Assembly: GCA_029168955.1 (NCBI GenBank)
Contig: JAPDOI010000138.1
Location: 914,501 to 978,500, forward strand
Length of the DNA: 64,000 bases
From: Aplectana chamaeleonis
Taxonomy: Eukaryota; Nematoda; Chromadorea; Rhabditida; Cosmocercidae
Direction: 5' to 3'
This document shows, piece after piece, positions 24,501 to 36,660 of the stretch (position 1 is the stretch's first letter; the number at the start of each line of letters is the position of its first letter). The position numbers were made by a program, and so were the translations under genes. The notes below the pieces were generated by a model. That model searched no databases, had not been told where the DNA came from, and worked only from the letters and a program-made list of their open reading frames with translations.

Positions 24501-27500
24501 TTCGGCGGAGCCGAACAAATACTTCGTAGAGAGAGGGGGGTCGGCGAAGCCGAACGAATACTACGTAGAGAGAGGAAGGCCGGCGAAGCCGGCCCATCGT
24601 TCGGCGAAGCCGAATGAATACTACGTAGAGAGAGGAAGGCCGGCGAAGCCGGCCCATCGTTCGGCGGAGCCGAACGAATACTAGGTAGAGGAAGGCTGGC
24701 GAAACCGGCCCATCGTTCGGCGTAGCCGAACGAACACCACGTAGAGAGTGCTAAGCGGAGGGGGGTCGGCGAAGCCGGCCCATCGTTCGGCGGAGCCGAA
24801 CGAATACTACGTAGAGAGGAAGGCCGGCGAAGCCGTCCGATCGTTCGGCGGAGCCGAACAGATACTACGTAGAGAGTGGAAGGCCGGCGAAGCCGGCCCA
24901 TCGTTCGGCGGAGCCGAACAGATGCTGCGTAGAGAGGGTCGGCGAAGCCGGCCATCGTTCGGCGGAGGGGAACGAATACTAGGTAGAGAGGGGTCGGCGA
25001 AGCCGGCCCATCGTTCAGCGAAGCCGAACAGATACTACGTAGAGAGTGGAAGGCGGGCGAAGCCGGCCCATCGTTCGGCCGGAGCCCAACGAGATGCTAC
25101 GTAGAGAGGGGGTCGGCGAAGCCGGCCCATCGTTCGGCGGAGGAACGAATACTAGGTAGAGAGGGGGTCGGCGAAGCCGCTTCGACGTTCGGCGGAGCCG
25201 AGCGAATACTACGTAGAGTGCTAAGCGGAGGGTCGGCGAAGCCGGCTCATCGTTCGGCGAAGCCTAATGAATACTACGTAGAGAGAGGAAGGCCGGCGAA
25301 GCCGGCCCATCGTTCGGCGAAGCCGAACGAATACTACGTAGAGAGTGGAAGGCCGGCGAAGCCGGCCCATCGTTCGCCGGAGCCGAACGAATACTACGTA
25401 GAGAGTGCTAAGCGGAGGGGGGTCGGCGAAGCCGGCTCATCGTTCGGCGAAGCCGAATGAATACTACGTAGAGAGGAAGGCCGGCGAAGCCGGCCCATCG
25501 CTCCGCGGAGCCGAACCAATACTACGTAGAGAGAGGGGGTCGGCGAAGCCGGCCCATCGTTCGGCGAAGCTGGCCCTTCATTCGGCGAAGTCGAACGAGT
25601 ACTAAGCGGAGGGTAGCCGGCGAAGCCGGCCCATCGTTCGGCAGAGCCGAACAAATACTACGTAGAGAGGGGGAGCCGGCCCATCGTTCGGCGAAGCCGA
25701 GCAGATACTACGTAGAGAGGAAGCCGGCGAAGCCGGCCCATCGTTCGGCGGAGCCGAACAGATACTACGTAGAGCGGAGGGGTCGGCGAAGCCGCCCATC
25801 GTTCGGCGGAGCCGAACGAATACTAGGTAGAGGAGAGGAAGGCTGGCGAAAGCCGGCCCATCGTTCGGCGTAGCCGAACAGACACTACGTAGAGTGGAAG
25901 GCCGGCGAAGCCGGCCCATCGTTCGGCGGAGCCGAACGAATGCTACGTAGAGAGGGGTCGGCGAAGCCGGCCCATCGTTCGGCGGAGCCGAACGAATACT
26001 AGGTAGAGAGGGGTCGGCGAAGCCGGCCCATCGTTCGGCAGGCCGAGCGAATACTACGTAGAGAGTGCTAAGCGGAGGGGGGTCGGCGAAGCCGGCTCAT
26101 CGTTCGGCGAAACCGAATGAATACTACGTAGAGAGAGAAAGGCCGGCGGAGCCGGCCCATCGTTCGGCGAAGCCGAACGAATACTACGTAGAGAGTGGAA
26201 GGCCGGTGAAGCCGGCCCATCGTTCGCCGGAGCCGAACGAATGCTACGTAGAGAGAGGGGGGTCGGCGAAGCCGCCCCATCGTTCGGCTAAGCCGAACAA
26301 ATCCTACGTAGAGAGTGGAAGGCCGGCGAAGCCGGCCCATCGTTCGGCGGAGCCGAACAAATACTACGTAGAGAGAGGGGGTCGGCGAAGCCGGCCCATC
26401 GTTCGGCGAAGCTGGCCCTTCATTCGGCGAAGTCGAACGAGTACTAAGCGGAGGGTAGCCGGCAAAGCCGGCCTCATCGTTCGGCAGAGCCGAACGAATA
26501 CTACGTAGAGAGTCGGCGAGCCGGCCCATCGTTCGGCGAAGCCGAACAGATACTACGTAGAGAGAAAGCCGGCGAAGCCGGTCCATCGTTCGGCGGAGCC
26601 GAACAGATACTACGTAGAGAGGAAGGTCGGCGAAGCCGGCCCATCGTTCGGCGGAGCCGAACAGAATACTACGTAGAGGTTAAGCGGGAGGGTCGGCGAA
26701 GCCGGCCCATCGTTCGGCGTAGCCGAACGAATACTAGGTAGAGGGAGGAAGGCTGACGAAACCGGCCCATCGTTCGGCGTAGCCGAACGAACACTACGTA
26801 GAGAGTGCTAAGCGGAGGGGGTCGGCGAAGCCGGCCCACCGTCCGGCGAAGCCGAATGAATACTACGTAGAGAGAGGAAGGCCGGCGAAGCCGGCCCATC
26901 GTTCGGCGAAGCCGAACAGATACTACGTAGAGAGTGGAAGGCCGGCGAAGCCGGCTGCATGTCGTTCGCCGGAGCCGAACAGATGCTACGTAGAGAGATC
27001 GGCGAAGCCGGCCCATCGTTCGGCGGAGGGAACGATACTAGGTAGAGAGGGGGTCGGCGAAGCCGGCCCATCGTTCGGCGAAGCCGAACGAATACTACGT
27101 AGAGAGTGGAAGGCCGGCGAAGCCGGCCCATCGTTCGCCGGAGCCGAACAGAGAATACGTAGAGAGAGAGGGGTCGGCGAAGCCGGCCCATCGTTCGGCG
27201 GAGCGAACAGATACTAGGTAGAGAGGGGGGGTCGGCGAAGCCGGCCCATCGTTCGCCGGAGCCGAACGAATACTACGTAGAGAGTGCTAAGCGGAGGGGG
27301 GTCGGCGAAGCCGGCTCATCGTTCGGCGAAGCCGAATGAATACTACGTAGAGAGGAAGGCCGGCGAAGCCGGCCCATCGTTCGGTGGAGCCGAACAAATA
27401 CTTCGTAGAGGGGGGTCGGCGAAGCCGGCCTATCGTTAGACGGAGCCGAACAAATACTTGGTAGAGGGGGGTCGGCGAAGCCGGCCCATCGTTCGGCTAA

Positions 27501-30500
27501 GCCGAACGAATACTGCGTAGAGAGAGGAAGGCCGGCGAAGCCGGCCCATCGTTCGGCGGCGTCGAACGAATACTACGTAGAGAGAGGGGGGTCGGCGAAG
27601 CCGGCCCATCGTTCGGCGAAGCCTGGCCCTTCATTCGGCGAAGTCGAACGAGTACTAAGCGGAGGGTAGCCGGCGAAGCCGGTCATCGTTCGGCAGGAGC
27701 CGAACGAAATACTTCGTGAAGAGGCCCATCGTTCGGCGAAGCCGAGCAGATACTACGTAGAGAGAGGAAAGCCGGCGAAGCCGGCCATCGTTCGGCGGAG
27801 CCGAACAGATACTACGTAGAGGAGGGTCGGCGAAGCCGGCCCATCGTTCGGCAGGCCGAACGAGATACTAGGTAGAGGGAGGAAGGCTGGCGAAACCGGC
27901 CCATCGTTCGGCGTAGCCGAACAGACACTACGTAGATAGTGCTAAGCGAAGGGTGGCCGGCGAAGCCGGTCCATCGTTCGGCGGAGCCGAACGAATACTA
28001 CGTAGAGAGAGGCCCATCGTTCGGCGAAGCTGGCCCTTCGTTCGGCGAAGCTGGCCCTTCGTTCGGCGGAGCCGAACGAGTACTACGTAGAGGGAGGGGA
28101 GTCGGCGAAGCCGGCCCATCGTTCGGCGGAGCCGAACGAATACTAGGTAGAGAGAGGGGTCGGCGAAGCCGGCCCATCGTTCGGCGGAGCCGAACGAATA
28201 CTACGTAGAGAGTGCTAAGGAAGGCCGGCGAAGCCGGCCATCGTTCGGCGGAGCCGAACAGATACTACGTAGAGAGAGGTCGGCGAAGCCGGCCCATCGT
28301 TCGGCGAAGCTGGCCCTTCATTCGGCGAAGTCGAACGAGTACTAAGCGGAGGGTAGCCGGCGAAGCCGGCCCATCGTTCGGCAGAGCCGAACAAATACTA
28401 CGTAGAGAGAGAGAAGCCGGCGCCCATCGTTCGGCGAAGCCGAGCAGATACTACGTAGAGAGAGGAAGGCCGGCGAAGCCGGCCGCATATTCGGCGGAGC
28501 CGAACAGATACTACGTAGAGGGGAGGGGTCGGCGAAGCCGGCCCATCGTTCGGCGGAGCCGAACAAATACTAGGTAGAGGGAGGAAGGCTGGCGAAACCG
28601 GCCCATCGTTCGGCGTAGCCGAACGAACACTACGTAGAGAGTGCTAAGCGGAGGGGGGTCGGCGAAGCCGGCCCATCGTTCGGCGAAGCCTAATGAATAC
28701 TACGTAGAGAGAGGAAGGCCGGCGAAGCCGGCCCATCGTTCGGCGAAGCCGAACGAATACTACGTAGAGAGTGGAAGGCCGGCGAAGCCGGCCCATCGTT
28801 CGCCGGAGCCGAACGAATGCTACGTAGAGAGAGGGGGGTCGGCGAAGCCGGCCCATCGTTCGGCGGAGGGGAACGAATACTAGGTAGAGAGGGGGTCGGC
28901 GAAGCCGCTTGGACGTTCGGCGGAGCCGAGCGAATACTACGTAGAGAGTGCTAAGCGGAGGGGAGTCGGCGAAGCCGGCCCATCGTTCGGCGAAGCCGAA
29001 CGAATACTACGTAGAGAGTGGTAGGCCGGCGAAGCCGGCCCATCGTTCGCCGGAGCCGAACGAATGCTACGTAGAGAGAGGGGGGTCGGCGAAGCCGGCC
29101 CATCGTTCGGCGGAGCCGAACGAATACTAGGTAGAGAGGGGGTCGGCGAAGCCGGTCCATCGTTCGGCGGAGCCGAACAGATACAATGTAGGGAGAGGGT
29201 CGGCGATGCCGAGAGCAGACACTAAGCGGAGGGTGGCCGGCGAAGCCGCTCGCCTTCGTTGGAGAAGTCGAACAAGTACTAAACGGAGGGTGGCCGGCGA
29301 AGCCGCTGCCGTCGTTCGGCGAAGCCGAACGAACACTAAACGGAGGGCGGCCGGCGAAGCCGCTTGCCATTCGGCGAAGTCGAACGAGTACTAAGCGGAG
29401 GGTGTCGGCGAAGCCGAACAGATACTACGTAGAGAGGAGGTCGGCGAAGCCGGCCCATCGTTCGGCAGAGCCGAACAAATACTATGTAGAGAGTGGGGTC
29501 GGCGAAGCCGGCTCCGTCGTTCGGCGAAGCCGAACAGATACTACGTAGAGAGTGGAAGGCCGGCGAAGCCGGCCATCGTTCGCCGGAGCCGAACGAATGC
29601 TACGTAGAGAGAGGGTCGGCGAAGCCGGCCCATCGTTCGGCGGAGGGAACGAATACTAGGTAGAGAGAGGGGGGTTGGCGAAGCCGGCCCGACGTTCGGC
29701 GGAGCCGAGCGAATACTACGTAGAGAGTGCTAAGCGGAGGGGGGTCGGCGAAGCCGGCTCATCGTTCGGCGAAACCGAATGAATACTACGTAGAGAGAGG
29801 AAGGCCGGCGAAGCCGGCCCAGCGTTCGGCGAAGCCGAACAGATACTACGTAGAGAGTGGAAGGCCGGCGAAGCCGGCCCATCGTTCGCCGGAGCCGAAC
29901 GAATGCTACGTAGAGAGGGGGTCGGCGAAGCCGGCCCATCGTTCGGCGGAGGAACGAATACTAGGTAGAGAGAGGGGTCGGCGAAGCCGGCCCATCGTTC
30001 GGCGAAGCCGAACAGATACTACGTAGAGAGGAGGTCGGCGAAGCGTATCGTTCGGCGAACAGACGAATACTTCGTAGAGAGAGGGTCGGCGAAGCCGGCC
30101 CATCGTTCGGCGGTAGAACGAATACTAGGTAGAGAGGGTGGCCGGCGAAGCCTTCATCGTTCGGCGAAGCCGAACGAACACTAAGCGGAGGGTGCGAAGC
30201 CGAGCAGATACTACGTAGAGAGGGGGGTCGGCGAAGCCGGCCCATCGTTCGGCAGAGCCGAACAAATGCTTCGTGTGAGAGGAGGGGTCGGCAGATCGTT
30301 AGGCGGAGCCGACACTAAGCGCAGGGCGGCCGGCGAAGCCGGCCCATCGTTCGGCAGAGCCGAACGAATACTATGTAGAGAGAGTGGGGTCGGCGAAGCC
30401 GGCCCATCGTTCGGCGAAGCCGAACGAATACTACGTAGAGAGAGGAAGGCTGGCGAAGCCGTCCGATCGTTCGGCGGAGCCGAACAAATACTTCGTAGAG

Positions 30501-32260
30501 AGAGGGGGGTCGGCGAAGTCGAACGAGTACTAAGCGGAGGGTAGCCGGCGAAGCCGGCCGATCGTTCGGCGGAGCCGAACGAATACTATGTAGAGAGAGT
30601 GGGGTCGGCGAAGCCGGCCCATCGTTTGGCGAAGCCGAACGAATACTACGTAGAGAAAGGAAGGCTGGCGAAGCCGTCCGATCGTTCGGCGGAGCCGAAC
30701 AAATACTTCGTAGAGAGAGGGGGGTCGGCGAAGTCGAACGAGTACTAAGCGGAGGGTAGCCGGCGAAGCCGGCCGATCGTTCGGCGGAGCCGAACAAATA
30801 CTGCATAGAGAGAGGGGGGTCGGCGAAGCCGGCCCATCGTTCGGCAGAGCCGAACAAATACTTCGTAGAGAGAGGGGGTCGGCGAAGCCGGCCCATCGTT
30901 CGGCGAAGCCGAACGATACTACGTAGAGAGAGGAGGGGTCGGCGAAGCCGGCCCATCGTTCGGCGTAGGGGAACGAATACTAGGTAGAGAGGAGTCGGCG
31001 AAGCCGGCCGACGTTCGGCGTAGCCAAACGAACACTACGTAGAGAGTGCTAAGCGGAGGGGGGTCGGCGAAGCCGGCCCTTCATTCGGCGAAGTCGAACG
31101 AATACTATGTAGAGAGAGGGGGGTCAGCGAAGCCGACCCATCGTTCGTCGAAGCCGAACGAACACTAAGCGGAGGGCGGCCGGCGAAGCCGGCCCTTCAT
31201 TCGGCGGAGCCGAACGAATACTACGTAGATAGTGCTAAGCGAAGGGTGGCCGGCGAAGCCGGTCCATCGTTCGGCGGAGCCGAACGAATACTACGTAGAG
31301 AGAGGGGGTCGGCGAAGCCGGCCCATCGTTCGGCAGAGCCGAACGAATACTATGTAGAGAGAATGGGGTCGGCGAAGCCGGCCCATCGTTCGGCGAAGCC
31401 GAACGAATACTGCACAGAGAGAGGGGGGTCGGCGAAGCCGGCCCATCGTTCGGCAGAGCCGAACAAATACTTCGTAGAGAGAGGGGGGTCGGCGATGTCG
31501 AACGAGTACTAAGCGGAGGGTAGCCGGCGAAGCCGGCCGATCGTTCGGCGGAGCCGAACGAATACTGGATAGAGAGAGGGGGGTCGGCGAAGCCGGCTTG
31601 TCGTTCAACAGAGCCCAACAAATACTTCGTAGAGAGAGGCCCATCGTTCGGCGAAGCCGAACGAATTCTACGTAGAGAGAGGGGGGTCGGCGAAGCCGGC
31701 CCATCGTTCGGCGTAGGGGAACGAATACTAGGTAGAGAGGGGGGGTCGGCGAAACCGGCCCATCGTTCGGCGTAGCCAAACGAACACTACGTAGAGAGTG
31801 CTAAGCGGAGGGTGGCCGGCGAAGCCGGCCCTTCATTCGGCGAAGTCGAACGAATACTATGTAGAGAGAGGGGGGTCAGCGAAGCCGACCCATCGTTCGG
31901 CGAAGCCGAACGAACACTAAGCGGAGGGCGGCCGGCGAAGCCGGCCCTTCATTCGGCGAAGTCGAACGAATACTATGTAGAGAGAGGGGGGTCAGCGAAG
32001 CCGACCCATCGTTCGGCGAAGTCGAACGAGTACTAAGCGGAGGGTAGCCGGCGAAGCCGGCCCATCGTTAAGCGGAGCCGAACGAATACTATGTAGAGAG
32101 AGGGGGGTCAGCGAAGCCGACCCATCGTTCGGCGAAGCCGAACGAACACTAAGCGGAGGGCGGCCGGCGAAGCCGGCCCATCGTTCGGCGGAGCCGAACA
32201 AATACTACGTAGAGAGAGGGGGGTCGGCGAAGCCGGGCGACGAAGCCGGGCATTTTGGGT
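9590..32260. repeat. 22.6-kb satellite of ~60-bp units with paired GAA hairpins
   Basis: Regular stretches (for example 9842-10330) show a clean 60-bp period. Each unit contains GGCCGGCGAAGCCGGCC, then CATCGTTCGGCGAAGCCGAAC, shown here in part, then GAATACTACGTAGAGAGAGG. The first two are perfect inverted repeats around a GAA triloop. Variants include GTACTAAGCGGAGGGT tails, TTCGCCGGAGCC in place of TTCGGCGGAGCC, and GGCGGAGGGGAAC. Multi-unit blocks anchored on GTGCTAAGCGGAGG recur (near 12118, 12444, 13364, 14050, 15321, 15748, 17177, 18879, 21281, 22998, 23666, 25405, 26065, 28641 and 29727), giving irregular higher-order structure. Open frames of 20-residue repeats arise on both strands and are not interpreted as genes. 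Confidence 0.95.
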
Positions 32261-32484
32261 GTGAGCGAGATATGATCGACGCCAGAGGGCAGCGGCGGAA
32301 AGGTACGGGTGTGCAAATTATACGTGTCGTCATTGCTTGCCACCGCAGCCTGATTGAAGTATTTGAAGTATTGAAGAGGTGAAATGCTTTCGGCGCCATG
32401 TTTGTCTGTCTGCTCGTTTTTCGAAATGCGCAACTATACTACTGCCAGTGGGCACGCGCCTTCAAATAACGTGGCTGCCACGGG
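32261..32484. other. Spacer after the satellite
   Basis: Single-copy-looking DNA. I see no gene, only a small repeat GAAGTATTTGAAGTATTGAAG near 32356. Confidence 0.4.
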
Positions 32485-32507
32485 CTAGTGACCCGAAGGG
32501 TCACTAG
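32485..32507. other. Perfect 10-bp hairpin with GAA triloop
   Basis: CTAGTGACCC and GGGTCACTAG flank the triloop GAA. The stem ends in CTAG followed by T, which resembles a Helitron 3' end, but it lies only ~80 bp upstream of a second hairpin that fits that role better. Confidence 0.5.
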
Positions 32508-32615
32508 TTTAGAGCTAATTTCTCCGTTCACTCTGAATTGAGATTTCGAAAAACGGGTCGCGCGCATGGCCAATTCAAAACCAAATCTGGTGCGCGCTTC
32601 GCGCGCACCACAATT
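32507..32615 (+). mobile_element. Helitron-like 3'-end fragment, copy 2, with intact hairpin
   Basis: Matches 8932-9030 over ~100 bp and carries a perfect hairpin: TGGTGCGCGC (32588-32597), loop TTC, GCGCGCACCA (32601-32610). A related hairpin lies at 59979-60001 in the opposite orientation. After CACAATT the sequence is replaced by the TGAAA-type tail of a retrotransposon copy, suggesting that the latter inserted into this terminus. No helicase sequence is present. Confidence 0.4.
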
Positions 32616-32617
32616 CA

Positions 32618-33739
32618 TTTCATTTCATTTCATTTATTACGCTGTAAAAGACAAGCGTGTGATAAAAAACTACAATAATGGTGTAAAACTAGAACTAAAA
32701 CACATCTAGAAAGCCAATAATTCTGCACCAGCCATACGCTTGAACGAACCGTATGTAAATATGTTTGGTGAGGCGGTGTACTTTAGGCTTAAAAAGTTGA
32801 AGCCTGCCCTGCATGTAAACATGTACCTCCTCAAGTTGGTCTTAGGCATTGAAAAAGATATCTTGACCTGTCCTCCCCTGGTTCTCGATTGTATCAAACT
32901 ATAGAATCGGGACACCCTAATACTAAGCTGGCCCGATAGCAGTTTGAACACCATACACGCGTCTCTTAGCTTTCGGCGAGATTCCAACGAGTTCAGATTG
33001 AGAATCGTGTCTCTCATCTTAGCACACAGGGTATCAATGAATAATCAAATCCTTCTGTCCGAATCAAGAGTTTCCTAGTGTAGTTGTTTTGCACCCTTTC
33101 TAAAACATCATTATCCCTCTTTTTATATGGGTTCAAGACGGTAACTCCACTTTCAACTATGGGTCTGACATATGTTCTGTATGCCTTCATTAGAACATTT
33201 CTGTTTTTCGCGGATAGACCTTTCGAAATCCGATACGTCTGTAGAAAAGCCTTCCTTTGTAAGATTACATAATGTTCTTAGAAATCTAGTTTGTCATCAT
33301 AACAGAAACCAAGATCTCTCACCCGAGACACTGTGGGAATTTCAATATTCCCTACTGTGTAGGTGTTCGAGAGGTTCGACACTCCTAATCTCATATGCGC
33401 CGATTTTTCGGGTGCTATGGGTAAACCCCACCGGTCTGACCATTCCGCAACTGTCTATTGCACTCTGTATCGCCTCCCTTTGCCCTGGTTCACTGATCTC
33501 ACCGTATAGTTTTATATCATCTGCAAACTGTTGTACTTTTACTACAGAGTTCTGGGCAAGATTTGGTAAATCGGCGGTATAAATGTTGAATAGTATTGGC
33601 GATAATTTCGCACCTTGAGGTACGCCGCTTTTTACTACCCTGATGGAAGAAAATGACGAGCCAACTTTTACTTAAAATGTTCTTTGTTTTAGATAGTTAG
33701 AAATCCAGGCGAAAATATTGGGGTGGAATTTCAGTTTTT
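32618..33739 (-). pseudogene. 5'-truncated non-LTR reverse-transcriptase fragment
   Basis: The minus strand encodes the end of a reverse transcriptase. From about 33739 it reads an FAWISNYL-type segment and SGVPQG, then LSPILFNIYTADLP, then QFADD (catalytic aspartates), then a thumb-like region VRDLGF, KAFLQTYRISKG and YVRPIVESGV. The C-terminal part (32706-33017) includes ESRRKLRDACMVFKLLSGQL and ends in AGAELLAF. Stops (TAA in the VKVG-flanking segment, TAG/TGA elsewhere) and at least two frame changes make it dead. The 3' end is a short UTR followed by repeated TGAAA on the minus strand at 32618-32636. It belongs to the CR1/Jockey-like APE-type group; the exact clade is not resolved. It lacks endonuclease and ORF1, as in typical 5'-truncated insertions. 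Confidence 0.85.
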
Positions 33740-34573
33740 TTGACGCGGAGAGGAAGAAAAACAAACAAAAACATCAGTAAAACAAAAAAACTCAAGCATC
33801 GCAGCAAAAATATTTTGAAATCAGGCGTGAAGTTGACGGGTTCTCGGCCCGTGCACACCAAACATTTTCCCTCACGTCTGCGCGCGGTCGGTACTAAAGT
33901 TGCGCGGTTTCTGCCCGCTTTGCAAAGTTGCGCGCGGTCAACCGGATCGCGAAGCGGTTGTACCGCGATATTCCGCCCAGCTCGCAAAATTGTTCGCGGT
34001 AAGTCGTAATTGATTTATTGTCGCGGTTCCAGCGCGCGGTCAGTTCTATACTCCACTTCTTGCTCGCGATAAGTCCGCATTTTTGTCTGAGTAGGTGACC
34101 ATCTCCGTGACGGCCAAAACGCCTTCCTAAGACGAATTAGAGCCCCGCTATTCGAGCGGATGGCAAATATTTTCACACCTAGCCACTGTTATTTATACAG
34201 TGACAGTTGTTACGGTTGTTATTCTTCAATATGCTGTGGTGGTCGAAAGACTCCAATGTCTGCGCGCCAATAATTATGGATCACCCTGTAATAAGTGGTC
34301 TGTGGGTGCCGAATTGAGGTCAACTCGCTCAACTATGGCTCAACTAACTCGCATCCTGAAGAGGTAGACGTATCTGCCGCTGTTTCGCCCCGGTAGCCAT
34401 TACATTTACACCCTATTGTAGCATTTGGCTATCCTTTGATTCTGCATTAACCGCAAACAATACGGTGACTTCCTATGAAGGCCAAGGTGAGAAACCATTT
34501 TCACAAAACGATGAGTACGAAAACAAGCAGTGCGGAGTAGTGCTGAACAATACTCAAGAGAGAGACAATATAA
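33740..34573. other. Anonymous DNA with degenerate GC-rich direct repeats
   Basis: No gene is supported. From about 33860 to 34070 there are loose repeats of AAAGTTGCGCGCGGT-like sequence. A 96-codon minus-strand open frame at 33697-33987 overlaps the end of the retrotransposon fragment and has no recognisable domain. Confidence 0.4.
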
Positions 34574-35260
34574 CATTTGTAACTGTTTTGCTTCGCTATA
34601 AAAGGGTTATGATTTGGCATTGAAGAAATCGCGAGAATCTCGTTAAAAGAAGTGAAATACTTCTTGTGTATGATTTGGCACATTTGGCACGAGGGAACGC
34701 CAAAAAAGTGAGTGAAATGATGGACCATTGATTTGGCCGTGCACTTGTTTGATAAACAACAAAAATTGAGAGTAGCTTTGAAAAACCAAATCATACCCAT
34801 CTTGCTGAGCACCCACATATCTTTGTGTGACTGCAATTATTTTCAAATTCAGCAAATAATGTTTCTCATACAAATATGGTTCATTACTTATCCGATAGCG
34901 AATATACAGACATGAAGGAATCAATAATATTCGAAATTATGCGTTTCTAAATTTTTGGTGAACGCCAAAACTTGACTCCCAGCTTCGCAAAGTGCAAGTT
35001 GTAAATGTTAGCTTGATTGGAGAAAATATGTACGGGTGTGATTTGTTTTTTTTTTAATGCTACTCTCAATTTTTGTTGTTTATTAAACAAGTGCACGGCC
35101 AAATCAATGGTCAATCATTTCACTCACTTTTTGGCGTTCCCTCGTGCCAAATGTGTCAAATCATACACAAGAAGTATTTCACTTCTTTCAACGAGATTCT
35201 CGCGACTTCTTCAATGCCAAATCATTACCCTTTTATAGCGAAGCAAAAGAGTTACAAATT
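34574..35260. repeat. Inverted repeat with ~225-bp arms
   Basis: Left arm about 34574-34800 and right arm about 35032-35260 are reverse complements. Landmarks are TTTGTAACTGTTTTGCTTCG, AGAATCTCGTT, CACGAGGGAACGCCAAAAA and CAACAAAAATTGAGAGTAGC. The spacer is ~231 bp. Arm divergence is low. Short open frames in each arm are mirror images and not genes. No transposase or clear target-site duplication is seen. Confidence 0.85.
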
Positions 35261-35902
35261 TCATTTTATTTTAGCAAAGGTTCCCTTTGAGAAAAAAAGC
35301 AAAAAGGTCGTTTATGATCTTCCGGTCATTATCTTCCGTAATCTACTGGAAACTTGAAAAAAGACTTCATAATTGTGTTCAGCGCCCCAAATCACATTCA
35401 CGGTGGGCGGACTATTACACCAAATTTCACCCCTGGGGTTGTATTGTGCCTTTCAGAAGCGACCTTCGCACTTGCAGTGGGGTCCCATGCACTTATCAAA
35501 GCGCCCTGCGCATTCCCACTTGGGTCCCGCACACTTTCTATAGCGTCCGACGCACTCCCACTTGGATCCCACACACTTTCTGTGGCGTCCTGCGCACTCC
35601 CACTTGGGTGCCGCCCACCTTCTGCGGCGTCCTGTGCACTTCCACTTGGGTTCCGCCCACTTTCTACGACGTCCGGCGCACTCCCATATGGGTCCCGCAC
35701 ACTTTCTACGGCATCCTGCGCATTCCCATATGGGTCCCACATACTTTCTACGGCGTCCAGTGCACTCCCTTATGGGTCCCACACACTTTTTACGGCGTGC
35801 GGCGCCTTTCTACTTGGGTTCCGCGCACTTTCTACGGCGTCCGGCGCACTCCCATATGGGTCCCGCACAGTTTCTACGGCGTCCGGCGCACTCCCATATG
35901 GG

Positions 35903-36064
<162 letters not shown>

Positions 36065-36135
36065 TCCACGGCGTCCGGCGCACTCCCATATGGGTCCACA
36101 CAGTTTCTACGGCGTCCAGCGCACTCCCATATGGG

Positions 36136-36136
<1 letters not shown>

Positions 36137-36215
<79 letters not shown>

Positions 36216-36231
36216 ACACACACACACACAC
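36137..36231. repeat. (CA)n microsatellite inside satellite B, tract 2
   Basis: A ~95-bp CA tract with a TA interruption near 36211 and the same flanks as tract 1 (ATATGGGTCACAC and CTTTCCACGG), indicating that the expanded unit was duplicated. Confidence 0.98.
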
Positions 36232-36660
36232 TTTCCACGGCGTCCGGCGCACTCCCATATGTGTCCCACACACTTTCTACGGCGTCCGGCGCACTTCTAC
36301 TTGGGTCCCGCACACTTTCTACGGCGTCCTGCGCATTCCCATATGGGTCCCACATACTTTCTACGGCGTCCAGCGCACTCCCTTATGGGTTCCACACACT
36401 TTTTACGGCGTGCGGCGCCTTTCTACTTGGGTTCCGCGCACTTTCTACGGCGTCCAGCGCACTCCCATATGGGTCCCTCACACTTTCTGCGGTGTCCGGC
36501 GCACTCCCAAATGGGTCCCACACTTTCTACGGCGTCCGGCGCACTCCCATATAGGTCCCACAAACTTTCTACGACGTCCGGCGCACTTCCATATGGGTCC
36601 CACACACTTTCTACGGCGTCCTGCCACTCTCACCGTGTTTCAGTACGCCTTCTACGACAT

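Noticed and set aside
9569..32036. Dozens of Arg/Pro-rich open frames over the 60-bp array
   Set aside because: They follow the 60-bp period, occur on both strands and shift with each indel; no non-repetitive domain is attached.
33172..33582. 136-codon plus-strand frame
   Set aside because: It is the antisense shadow of the reverse-transcriptase fragment, which explains the sequence on the minus strand.
34080..34130. 5S-rRNA-like promoter or SINE head
   Set aside because: Resemblance is limited to a few bases; no full 5S or SINE structure follows.
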